Below, in pieces: positions 6,968-13,062 of a DNA stretch of 13,062 nt. How positions within the stretch are numbered: the stretch's first letter is position 1; each line of letters starts with the position of its first letter. The stretch comes from Betaproteobacteria bacterium (lineage in GTDB: Bacteria > Pseudomonadota > Gammaproteobacteria > Burkholderiales > Casimicrobiaceae): NCBI GenBank assembly GCA_005888955.1, contig VBCS01000271.1, positions 1 through 13,062 of the forward strand. The letters run 5' to 3'. Under the pieces are notes generated by a model. The model was given only the letters and a program-made list of their open reading frames with translations. It was not told the DNA's origin and ran no database searches. The translations under genes were made by a program, and so were the position numbers.

Positions 6968-6973
6968 TAGAAT
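6968..6973 (+). promoter_or_regulatory. Possible -10 element of the sox operon
   Basis: TAGAAT matches the -10 consensus at 5 of 6 positions and lies 25 bases before the soxY ATG, in a locally AT-rich spot (TGATAGAATAACG). No recognisable -35 is found 16-18 bases upstream, so a start here would need an activator. Tentative. Confidence 0.3.
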
Positions 6974-6998
6974 AACGCGCCTTCGACGGAGAGCCGGT

Positions 6999-7478
6999 AT
7001 GGATGAGATGCGAAGAAGGTTGATCCAATCGGGCGGGGGAATGACGCTCCTCGGCCTGCTTCTCGCGGCGGGATGGATCAAGCCCGAAGAAGCGCTGGCG
7101 CAGGCGCAGACGTGGAACAAGGCCGCGTTCGATACCCACAGTCTGACCGATACGATGAAAGCACTCGGAGGCGGCGATCCTGCACAAAGCAAGGACATCG
7201 TTTTTTTCCAGACCCCGGAAATCGCCGAGAACGGCGCCGTGGTCCCGATCGGCGTTACCAGCAATATTCCGAAGACCGAGTCGATCGCAATCCTGATCGA
7301 AAAAAACCCGAACCTGCTGGCCGCGGTATTCGATATTCCCACCGGCACCGAAACGTCGATCTCGACGCGCGTGAAGATGGCGCAAAGCTCGAATGTCTAT
7401 GCGCTGGTCAAGGCCGATGGCAAGTATTACGTCGCCGCGAAGGACATTAAAGTAACCTTGGGCGGCTGCGGAGGATGA
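6999..7478 (+). CDS. soxY: SoxY, sulfur-carrier subunit of the thiosulfate oxidation system
   Basis: SoxY carries sulfur intermediates covalently on a C-terminal cysteine in the periplasm while the other Sox enzymes act on it. It has 159 residues. The N-terminus has a twin-arginine type signal (MRRRLIQSGGG followed by a hydrophobic stretch MTLLGLLLAAG), with likely cleavage after ALAQA, so a folded SoxYZ complex would be exported by Tat. The mature domain has an immunoglobulin-like strand pattern (PEIAENGAVVPIGV, SIAILIEKNPNLLAAVFDIP). It ends in the diagnostic swinging arm GGCGG with carrier Cys157. The ATG has GGAG at 6988-6991 with 7 bases of spacing. soxZ starts one base after the stop. 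It is the first gene of the visible sox cluster. Confidence 0.96.
   Translation: MDEMRRRLIQSGGGMTLLGLLLAAGWIKPEEALAQAQTWNKAAFDTHSLTDTMKALGGGDPAQSKDIVFFQTPEIAENGAVVPIGVTSNIPKTESIAILIEKNPNLLAAVFDIPTGTETSISTRVKMAQSSNVYALVKADGKYYVAAKDIKVTLGGCGG
7470..7474 (+). promoter_or_regulatory. Shine-Dalgarno of soxZ within the SoxY GGCGG codons
   Basis: GGAGG, 5 bases before the soxZ ATG, is formed by the last two glycine codons of soxY (GGA GGA). The preceding glycines of the same motif use GGC. The site couples translation of the two subunits, which form a 1:1 complex. Confidence 0.75.
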
Positions 7479-7479
7479 C

Positions 7480-7791
7480 ATGGCCGACCCGATGAAAATC
7501 CGCGCGACCACCCTCGGCGATTCCACCGAGGTCAAGGTATTGATGAGCCACGAGATGGAGACCGGCCAGCGCAAGGATGCGCAGGGCCAGACGATCCCCG
7601 CGTGGTTCATCCAGAACGTCATCGTGACCTGGAACGGCAGGACCGTGCTCTCGGCGCAGTGGGGAACGGCCGTGTCGAAGAACCCGTTCCTATCGTTCAA
7701 GTTCAAGGGCGGCGCGAAGGGCGACAGGATCGCGATCAGCTGGATGGACAACCGGGGCGACAAACGGACCGACGAAACGGTGATTGCATGA
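7480..7791 (+). CDS. soxZ: SoxZ, partner of SoxY
   Basis: SoxZ forms a tight heterodimer with SoxY and is needed for its sulfur-carrier role. It has 103 residues, the usual size. It starts MADPMKIRATTLGDSTEVKV and includes VLMSHEMETGQRKD, IPAWFIQNVIVTWNG and FKFKGGAKGDRIAISWMDNRGDKRTDE, all family-typical. It has no signal peptide, consistent with export piggy-backed on SoxY through Tat. It lies one base after the soxY stop and overlaps soxA by 4 bases (ATGA), so soxYZA are translationally coupled. Confidence 0.96.
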   Translation: MADPMKIRATTLGDSTEVKVLMSHEMETGQRKDAQGQTIPAWFIQNVIVTWNGRTVLSAQWGTAVSKNPFLSFKFKGGAKGDRIAISWMDNRGDKRTDETVIA

Positions 7792-8594
7792 AGGCTGTGC
7801 GCGCCGCAGTCGCGCTCGTGGCGCTGGCGATCGCGCCGTCGCTGCTCGCGCAGGGATCTACCGCCGACGAAATTGCCAAGTACCGCGCGGCGCTGCAGGA
7901 TGGTAACCCGGCCGAGCTTTGGGAGGGACGCGGCGAAGCGCTGTGGAAGCAGCAACGCGGGCCGAAGAACGTATCGCTGGAGCGCTGCGATCTGGGCTTG
8001 GGCGCCGGGGTGGTCAAGGGCGCGTATGCGCAATTGCCGCGGTACTTCGCCGACGCCGATCGCGTCATGGATCTCGAGACGCGGCTCGTCTGGTGCATGG
8101 TGACACTGCAGGGTTATACCGAAGCCGACGCGAAGAAGAACCCGTTCGGCAACGGCAACGACAGGAAATCCGACCTCGAGGCGCTGACCGCGTACGTCAC
8201 TTCGGAGTCGCGTGGCGTGAAGATGAACGTGCCGATGCGACACGCCAAGGAAGCCGAGGCGTATCGCGTCGGTGAGAAGCTTTTTTATTTCCGCGGCGGA
8301 ACCCACGACTTTGCCTGCGCGACCTGCCACAGCGAAGAAGGCAAGCGTATCCGATTGCAGGATTTGCCGGACTTGACCACCGCCCAAGGCGCGCAGAAGG
8401 CGTATACGACCTGGCCGGCGTATCGCGTTTCCCAGGGGGAGCTGCGCACGTTCGAGTGGCGGCTCTACGATTGCTTTCGCCAGCAGCGGTTTCCGGAGCT
8501 CGTCTTCGGCTCGGACGCGGCGATCGCGCTGACGATGTTCTTGGCGCGCAACGCCAACGGCGCGCCCTTCGATGCGCCGGCGATCAAGCGTTGA
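7788..8594 (+). CDS. soxA: SoxA, c-type cytochrome subunit of SoxXA (single-haem type)
   Basis: SoxA, with SoxX, oxidatively joins thiosulfate to the SoxY cysteine in the periplasm. It has 268 residues. A Sec signal peptide (MKAVRAAVALVALAIAPSLLAQ) is predicted with cleavage near residue 21. One haem-binding motif is seen, CATCH (Cys177, Cys180, His181). The N-terminal domain has no CxxCH but keeps Cys67 (ERCDLGLG) and Cys103 (LVWCM), placed as the disulfide pair of single-haem SoxA proteins. The active-site/haem-ligand cysteine is Cys229 in YDCFRQQRFPE, which in known SoxA carries a persulfide. The ATG overlaps the soxZ stop. Family motifs KGAYAQLPRYFADADRVMDL and TTWPAYR are intact. soxX follows 10 bases downstream. 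Confidence 0.96.
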   Translation: MKAVRAAVALVALAIAPSLLAQGSTADEIAKYRAALQDGNPAELWEGRGEALWKQQRGPKNVSLERCDLGLGAGVVKGAYAQLPRYFADADRVMDLETRLVWCMVTLQGYTEADAKKNPFGNGNDRKSDLEALTAYVTSESRGVKMNVPMRHAKEAEAYRVGEKLFYFRGGTHDFACATCHSEEGKRIRLQDLPDLTTAQGAQKAYTTWPAYRVSQGELRTFEWRLYDCFRQQRFPELVFGSDAAIALTMFLARNANGAPFDAPAIKR

Positions 8595-8604
8595 CAGCGA
8601 TGCG

Positions 8605-9225
8605 ATGAGGCCGTACGCGAGGCTCGGGCTGCTCGTCGTGGCCGCAATCGTTGGTGGCTGTGCCACGGCCCTGGACGAGAGCGAGACCGCCGCCAAGACG
8701 GCGGCAGCGTTGAAAGCGTCGTTCAGGCCGGCAGGCCAGGCCGGACTCGACCGCTTGGAGCAGGACGAGACGCAGCGCGCCTGCAGCCTGGCAGCAGGCA
8801 AGGCACCGCCCAAGGATGTCGCCGCGATGATCGAGCAGACGAACCTAGCAACGATCCGCTATCCCGCCGACGGCAAGCTGCTCGGCGACTGGAAAAACGG
8901 CGAAAGGATCGCGCAGGAGGGCCGCGGCAAGCAGTTTTCCGATGATCCCAAAGGCCCCGTCGGCGCCAATTGCTACGCCTGCCACCAACTGTCGAAAGGC
9001 GAGCTCTCGTTCGGCACGATCGGGCCGAGCCTCTATCAATACGGGAAGCTGCGCGGCAATAGCGTTGACGTGCAGCGCTATACCTTCGGCAAGATCTACA
9101 ACTCCGAAGCGTTCACGGCGTGCACGAACATGCCGCGATTCGGCCACAAGGGCATTCTCTCCGAGCAGCAGATCAAGGACGTCGCAGCGCTCCTGCTCGA
9201 TCCTGCATCGCCGGTCAATCAGTGA
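8605..9225 (+). CDS. soxX: SoxX, c-type cytochrome subunit of SoxXA (long, lipoprotein-like)
   Basis: SoxX is the electron-accepting haem subunit of SoxXA. It has 206 residues, longer than the short SoxX proteins because of a region of about 90 residues before the cytochrome domain. The haem motif is CYACH (Cys123, Cys126, His127) and the distal ligand is most likely Met176 in NMPRFGHKG. The N-terminus MRPYARLGLLVVAAIVGGC looks like a lipoprotein signal with a lipobox-like VGGC and Cys19, so the protein may be membrane-anchored in the periplasm. Cys60 in the extension and Cys173 near the methionine are extra cysteines. The ATG at 8605 is preferred over an in-frame ATG at 8572 that would overlap soxA and bury the signal sequence. 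It lies 10 bases after soxA and 46 bases before soxB. Confidence 0.94.
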   Translation: MRPYARLGLLVVAAIVGGCATALDESETAAKTAAALKASFRPAGQAGLDRLEQDETQRACSLAAGKAPPKDVAAMIEQTNLATIRYPADGKLLGDWKNGERIAQEGRGKQFSDDPKGPVGANCYACHQLSKGELSFGTIGPSLYQYGKLRGNSVDVQRYTFGKIYNSEAFTACTNMPRFGHKGILSEQQIKDVAALLLDPASPVNQ

Positions 9226-9271
9226 GCGCGCAGCGGTCGGCATCCGCGCCGACGGGTGTTATATTCGCGCG

Positions 9272-10876
9272 GTGAACCGCCGCGAATTTCTGCACGTTCT
9301 CGCCACCGCCGCCACTGCCGGATTTGCTCTCGATGCGCGCGCGGCAGATGCGAAGCGCGACGCCGACGCGTTCTATGCGTTGCCGCGTTTCGGCAATGTG
9401 CATCTGCTGCACTTCACCGACTGCCACGCGCAACTGCTGCCGGCGTACTTCCGCGAGCCCAACGTCAATCTCGGCGTCGGTGTCGCGAAAGGGCGACCTC
9501 CGCACCTGGTCGGCGAAGCGCTGCTGAAGCGTTTCGGGATCAAGCCGGGAACCGGCGAGGCCTATGCGTTCACCTGCCTCGATTTCGCTCATGCGGCGCG
9601 GCTATACGGCAGGCTCGGGGGTTTCGCCCAGCTCGCGACGCTGATCAAGCGCCTGAAGGCCGATCGGCCCGGCGCGCTCGTCCTCGACGGCGGCGATACC
9701 TGGCAGGGTTCCGCGACGGCTCTGTGGACGAAGGGCCAGGACATGGTCGAGGCCGCGAAACTCCTCGGCGTCGTTTCGTCGCCCAGAACGTGCGGACGGC
9801 GGACTTCGGCGACGCGGTGTTTCCGGCGTACGCGCTGCGCGAGGTCAATGGCGTCCCGGTCGCGATTATCGGCCAGGCGTTTCCCTACACGCCGATCGCG
9901 CATCCGCGCAGCTTCGTCGCCGACTGGAGCTTCGGCATTCGCGAGCAGGAGTTGCAACAGGTCGTCGACGAAGTGCGCGGGAAGGCGGCGCAAGTCGTCG
10001 TGCTTCTATCGCACAACGGCATGGATGTCGACCTCAAGCTCGGCTCGCGCGTCACCGGCATCGACGCGATTCTCGGCGGTCACACGCACGACGGCGTCCC
10101 GCAGCCGATCGTCGTCGCGAACCCCGGTGGCAAGACGCTGGTCACCAATGCCGGCTGCAATGGCAAATTACTGGGCGTGCTCGACTTCGGTGCGCGCGGC
10201 GGCAGGGTCGTGGATTTCCGCTACCGATTGTTGCCCGTGTTCGCCAATTTCCTCGCCGAGGATCGCGAGATGGCACTGCTGATCGCCAGGCTGCGCGCGC
10301 CCTACGCGTCGGACTTAAGCGAGCGGCTCGCACTTCAACGGCACGTTCGACCAGCTGCTTCTCGACGCTCTGATGGCGGAGAAGGACGCCGAGATAGCTT
10401 TTTCGCCCGGTTTCCGCTGGGGAACGACGCTCTTGCCCGGACAGACGATCACCTACGAGGACGTGCTCGCGCAGACCGCGATCACTTATCCCACCGTCAC
10501 CGTGAATACGTTGAGCGGAGCGACGATCAAGGCGATCCTGGAAGACGTCGCCGACAACCTCTTCAATCCGGATCCGTATTACCAGCAGGGCGGAGACATG
10601 GTGCGCGTCGGCGGCCTGCAGTACAGCTGCGAACCCAACGCGGCAATGGGCGCACGCATCGGCGAAATGCGGCTTCACGGGAAGCCCGTCGACGCGGGCA
10701 GGCGCTACAAGGTCGCCGGCTGGGCACCGGTCGCAGACGAGGCGATCGCGAGCGGCGGCGAGCCCGTGTGGGCGGTGATGGCGCGTTACCTCAAGGCGCA
10801 GAAGACGGTCGCACCCAAGGCGCCCAACACGCCGAAGCTCGTCGGCGTCGCCGGCAATCCGGGTCTAGTCACGTAG
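9272..10876 (+). pseudogene. soxB: SoxB (sulfate thiol esterase) broken by two out-of-frame deletions
   Basis: SoxB is a dimanganese enzyme that hydrolyses sulfate from the SoxY cysteine S-thiosulfonate. Translation starts at GTG with a clear Tat signal (NRREFLHVLATAATAG), then LLHFTDCHAQLLPAYF, PPHLVGEALLKRFG, VLDGGDTWQGSATALWTKGQ and EAAKLLGV, where the frame changes near 9770-9775. The next frame reads FVAQNVRTADFGD, IIGQAFPYTPIA, VVVLLSHNGMDVDLKL, ILGGHTHDGVP and TNAGCNGKLLGVLDF up to SERLA near 10327. The original frame then resumes with HFNGTFDQLLLDAL, FSPGFRWGTTLLPGQ and NLFNPDPYYQQGGDMVRVGG to the stop. Compared with the family, about 28-29 codons including the invariant MTGHWEFTYG stretch are missing at the first junction and about 11 codons (LLYRRG region) at the second. 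The 1605 bases present plus about 120 lost would give about 574 residues, a normal SoxB. Outside the junctions it is well conserved without stops. It is a recent pseudogene or an assembly error. Confidence 0.92.
10319..10331. repeat. Palindrome GCGAGC-G-GCTCGC at the second soxB junction
   Basis: A perfect 6-bp inverted repeat with a one-base centre sits exactly where the soxB frame changes for the second time. A hairpin-forming motif at a deletion point can promote both replication slippage and assembly or sequencing dropout. Confidence 0.6.
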
Positions 10877-10885
10877 CCGGGGTTG

Positions 10886-10925
10886 AGCCCGATCAAGTCC
10901 GGGGCAGGCTCCGGCGAAGCCCGGG
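10886..10925. repeat. Hairpin-rich spacer between convergent soxB and tyrS
   Basis: The 106-base convergent spacer (10877-10982) holds GCCCGATCAAGTCCGGGGC (10887-10905), a stem with one bulge, then CCGGCGAAGCCCGG (10911-10923 region), a second stem. Read on the minus strand the first part is CCCGGACTTGATCGGG, which resembles the widely dispersed CCCGGACTTGATCCGGG intergenic palindromes I recall from many proteobacterial genomes. It probably works as a bidirectional transcription stop. There is no T-run, and only one copy is in this window, so both the repeat and terminator readings are inferred. Confidence 0.45.
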
Positions 10926-10982
10926 TCACACCGGCTCGTATCGGTTGCCGCGCCCGAAGGATACGCGTCGCTCATCCGAGGC

Positions 10983-12185
10983 TTATAAAACCGCCACTCG
11001 CGCGAACTTGCGCTTGCCGGCCTGCACGACGACGGTTGTCCCCGCCGCGATAACGAGGCCCTTGTCGACGACCACTTCCCCGTCGAGCCTTAAGCCCCGC
11101 TGCGCGATCAGCCGCAACGCTTCCGACGTGGAGTCGACAATGCCCGCCTGTTTGGCGAGCTGGGCGATCGGCAAGCCGGCGCCGTTGGTGCGCAGCGTGA
11201 CTTCCGCCATGCTTTCGGGGAGTGCGCCGTCGCGGAAGCGCGCGTCGAATTCGGCGAGCGCGGCGTCCGCCGCCTGCCTGGAATGGAAGCGCGCGACGAT
11301 CTCCTGCGCGAGCATTACTTTCGCGTCGCGCGGGTTGCGGCCTTCCGCGCACGCGCGCTTCAGCGCCGCAATCTCTTCCTGCGGACGGAACGACAAAAGC
11401 TCGTAATAGCGCCACATCAGCTCGTCGGAAATCGACATCAGCTTGCCGAACATCTCCTGCGGCGGTTCGGTAATGCCGACGTAATTGTCGAGCGACTTGG
11501 ACATCTTGTTGACGCCATCGAGCCCTTCCAGCAGTGGCAGCGTGAGTATGCATTGCGGCTCCTGGCCGTAATGGCGCTGCAGCTCGCGACCGACGAGAAG
11601 GTTGAATTTCTGGTCGGTGCCGCCGAGCTCGACGTCCGCTTTCAGCGCGACCGAGTCGTAGCCTTGCGCCAGCGGGTACAGGAACTCGTGGACGGCAATC
11701 GGCTGACCTTCGCGATAGCGCTTGGCGAAATCGTCGCGCTCGAGCATGCGGGCGACGGTGTACTTCGCCGCGAGGCGAACGATTCCGTCGGCGCCCAGCG
11801 CGGCGAGCCACTTCGAATTGAACGCGACTTCGGTCTGGTCGCGATCGAGTATGAGGAACACCTGGTCGGTGTAGGTCTTGGCGTTCGCCGCCAGCTCGTC
11901 CGCGGTCAGCGGCGGTCGCGTGAGGTTGCGACCCGTAGGGTCGCCGATCATGCCGGTGAAGTCGCCGACCAGAAATATGACGTGATGGCCGAGATCCTGG
12001 AGCTGCCGCAACTTGTTGAACTGGACCGTGTGTCCCAGATGCAGATCCGGTCGCGTCGGGTCGAATCCTTCCTTGATGCGCAGGGGCTTGCCGCGCGCGA
12101 GCTTCGCTACAAGCTCGGCTTCGACGATCAATTCGTCGGCGCCGCGCTTGAATACGGCGAGCTGGTGGGCGATGTCGGGATTCAT
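10983..12185 (-). CDS. tyrS: Tyrosyl-tRNA synthetase
   Basis: This enzyme attaches tyrosine to tRNA-Tyr in the cytoplasm. It has 400 residues. The class I signature HIGH appears as HLGH (residues 49-52, in RPDLHLGHTVQFNKL) and the second signature as KMSKS (227-231, in GVNKMSKSLDNYVG). GDFTGMIGDPTGR and ELGGTDQKFNLLVGREL are also typical. The last 65 or so residues form an S4-type RNA-binding domain (AQLAKQAGIVDSTSEALRLI). Spacing of the motifs suggests the TyrZ-like subgroup rather than the E. coli TyrS type. The frame is intact. It is convergent with soxB and divergent from the M23 peptidase, starting 67 bases from the peptidase start codon. Confidence 0.97.
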   Translation of the reverse strand: MNPDIAHQLAVFKRGADELIVEAELVAKLARGKPLRIKEGFDPTRPDLHLGHTVQFNKLRQLQDLGHHVIFLVGDFTGMIGDPTGRNLTRPPLTADELAANAKTYTDQVFLILDRDQTEVAFNSKWLAALGADGIVRLAAKYTVARMLERDDFAKRYREGQPIAVHEFLYPLAQGYDSVALKADVELGGTDQKFNLLVGRELQRHYGQEPQCILTLPLLEGLDGVNKMSKSLDNYVGITEPPQEMFGKLMSISDELMWRYYELLSFRPQEEIAALKRACAEGRNPRDAKVMLAQEIVARFHSRQAADAALAEFDARFRDGALPESMAEVTLRTNGAGLPIAQLAKQAGIVDSTSEALRLIAQRGLRLDGEVVVDKGLVIAAGTTVVVQAGKRKFARVAVL

Positions 12186-12201
12186 GGAATGACGCTTCTG
12201 C

Positions 12202-12207
12202 TACAAT
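12202..12207 (+). promoter_or_regulatory. Possible -10 element for the M23 peptidase
   Basis: TACAAT lies 45 bases before the TTG start, just inside the tyrS-peptidase divergent spacer. The -35 position 17 bases upstream overlaps the tyrS start codon and does not match the consensus, so this is tentative. Confidence 0.3.
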
Positions 12208-12252
12208 CCGCACCGCGCATTCTCGCAGCGGAACCGATCGGTCGGAGCTCTA

Positions 12253-13062
12253 TTGAGCAAATTGGCGATTTTAGCGCAAAGGGTCACTACGCTCCTCTAT
12301 CCCATTAGCGCCGGCCGCGTCGGCGCCGCGACCGCGCTCATGGCGCTCGGCGTCGTTGCCGCATTCGGCTTAGCACCTGATACGACGCTGGATACCGTCC
12401 CGCGCGCAAGGGTCACGCGGGATCTCGCGCTGCGTACGATTGCGCCGCCGGTCGCGGACGAAGCTTACTGGCAGGAAGAGAGAGTGCGCCGCGGCGACAC
12501 CGTGGGAAGCGTGCTGGCGCGGGTCGGCGTCGAGGATTCAGCCGCGCAGAATTTCCTGCGTTCCGATGCGGGCGCCCGGCCGTTCTACCAGCTGCGCCCT
12601 GGCAAACCTCTTCGGGTCAAGACCGACGCCGGCGGACGCATGCTCGGTCTGCGCTATCTGACTCAGAGCGGCGAGCTGCTCACGATCGACCGTGTCGGCG
12701 ACGGCTTCGTCAGCCAATCGACGACCCCCGATGTGGCGGTAAGCCTCGAGCTCCGCGCGAACGAGATCCGTGGTTCGCTGTTCGGCGCAGCGGATGCAGT
12801 CGCGCTGCCCGATGCGGTCACCATGCAGCTAGCGGATATTTTTTCGGGTGACATCGATTTCCTGCACGATCTGCGCCGAGGCGATCGCTTCAGCGTCGTT
12901 TATGAAATGCGCCGGGTCGACGGCGAAGCGGCCGGCGCCGGGCGAATCGTCGCCGCCGAGTTCGTGAATAAAGGTATTCCCTATCGCGCGTTTCTGTGGC
13001 GTTCACCCGACGGGACCGAGGACTATTACGGCGAGGACGGCAAGAGCTTGAAAAAGGCGTTC
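12253..13062 (+). CDS. M23-family peptidoglycan peptidase, N-terminal part (cut by window edge)
   Basis: 270 residues are visible; the catalytic M23 domain would lie beyond the edge. The TTG start is chosen because GGAG (12244-12247) lies 5 bases upstream, no ATG or GTG is in frame before it, and it yields MSKLAILAQRVTTLLYPIS followed by a hydrophobic anchor (ATALMALGVVAAFGLAP, residues about 25-42). Residues about 75-130 resemble a LysM-like or Csd3-type N-terminal domain (EERVRRGDTVGSVLARVGVE and the FYQLRPGKPLRVK loop). A second domain (DFLHDLRRGDRFSVVYE, IVAAEFVNKGIPYRAF) and the linker DGTEDYYGEDGKSLKKAF are what normally precede the Zn-peptidase domain in cell-envelope murein endopeptidases. 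It is divergent from tyrS, a common arrangement in betaproteobacteria as I recall. Family confidence is good; catalytic residues cannot be checked. Confidence 0.85.
   Translation, partial: MSKLAILAQRVTTLLYPISAGRVGAATALMALGVVAAFGLAPDTTLDTVPRARVTRDLALRTIAPPVADEAYWQEERVRRGDTVGSVLARVGVEDSAAQNFLRSDAGARPFYQLRPGKPLRVKTDAGGRMLGLRYLTQSGELLTIDRVGDGFVSQSTTPDVAVSLELRANEIRGSLFGAADAVALPDAVTMQLADIFSGDIDFLHDLRRGDRFSVVYEMRRVDGEAAGAGRIVAAEFVNKGIPYRAFLWRSPDGTEDYYGEDGKSLKKAF

Noticed and set aside
6876..8813. A 645-residue open frame on the minus strand opposite soxYZAX
   Set aside because: It has no recognisable domain, is compositionally Arg/Ala-rich, and lies antisense to four convincingly identified sox genes. 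Long antisense frames are expected in GC-rich DNA.
9256..11406. A 716-residue open frame on the plus strand spanning soxB and part of tyrS
   Set aside because: Only the stretch about 9775-10327 is protein-like, and that is the middle part of soxB after its frame change. The rest is an out-of-frame shadow of soxB and an antisense reading of tyrS.
10972..12213. A 413-residue open frame on the minus strand overlapping tyrS
   Set aside because: It is Arg-rich and featureless, while the neighbouring frame encodes an intact tyrosyl-tRNA synthetase with HLGH and KMSKS.

Overview
The window is GC-rich, densely coding and reads as a chromosomal segment of a betaproteobacterium (Burkholderiales/Nitrosomonadales/Rhodocyclales-like). 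This rests on the tkt-gap-pgk-pyk cluster, the speDE pair, a soxYZAXB thiosulfate-oxidation cluster, and tyrS placed head-to-head with an M23 peptidase. All are protein-level resemblances recognised by eye; no database search was possible. No tRNA, rRNA, CRISPR array, insertion sequence or phage gene is visible, and no stretch over 300 bases lacks a gene.

Region 1 (1-5016, minus strand) is a central-carbon operon, transcribed tkt, gap, a small membrane protein of DUF6356 type, pgk, pyk. pyk runs off the left edge. These enzymes serve lower glycolysis/gluconeogenesis, the pentose phosphate pathway and, if RuBisCO is encoded elsewhere, the Calvin cycle. pgk is not readable as one protein: two short stretches are missing and each loss changes the frame.

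Region 2 (5017-6807, plus strand) starts at a compact divergent control region holding a 33-bp dyad that can act as a promoter in both directions, for tkt and for speDE. speD (AdoMet decarboxylase) and speE (spermidine synthase) overlap and make spermidine. A 93-residue protein of unknown function follows, bracketed by two inverted repeats.

Region 3 (6999-10876, plus strand) is soxYZAXB. SoxY and SoxZ form the sulfur-carrier complex, SoxA and SoxX form the haem protein that loads thiosulfate onto SoxY, and SoxB hydrolyses sulfate off. soxCD is not in the window. soxB shows the same lesion type as pgk: two short out-of-frame losses in otherwise well-conserved sequence.

Region 4 (10877-13062) has a hairpin-rich convergent spacer, tyrS on minus, and a divergent M23-family peptidase on plus that runs off the right edge.

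The main oddity is four short, frame-changing deletions confined to pgk and soxB while the neighbouring genes are intact. Adding the estimated missing codons restores normal family lengths. An assembly or consensus error is at least as likely as real gene loss, and raw reads would decide. I did not find a convincing undescribed multi-gene system. The best secondary signals are the tkt/speD dyad promoter, the soxZ ribosome-binding site built into the SoxY swinging-arm codons, the lipoprotein-like SoxX and the DUF6356 gene inside the glycolytic operon.
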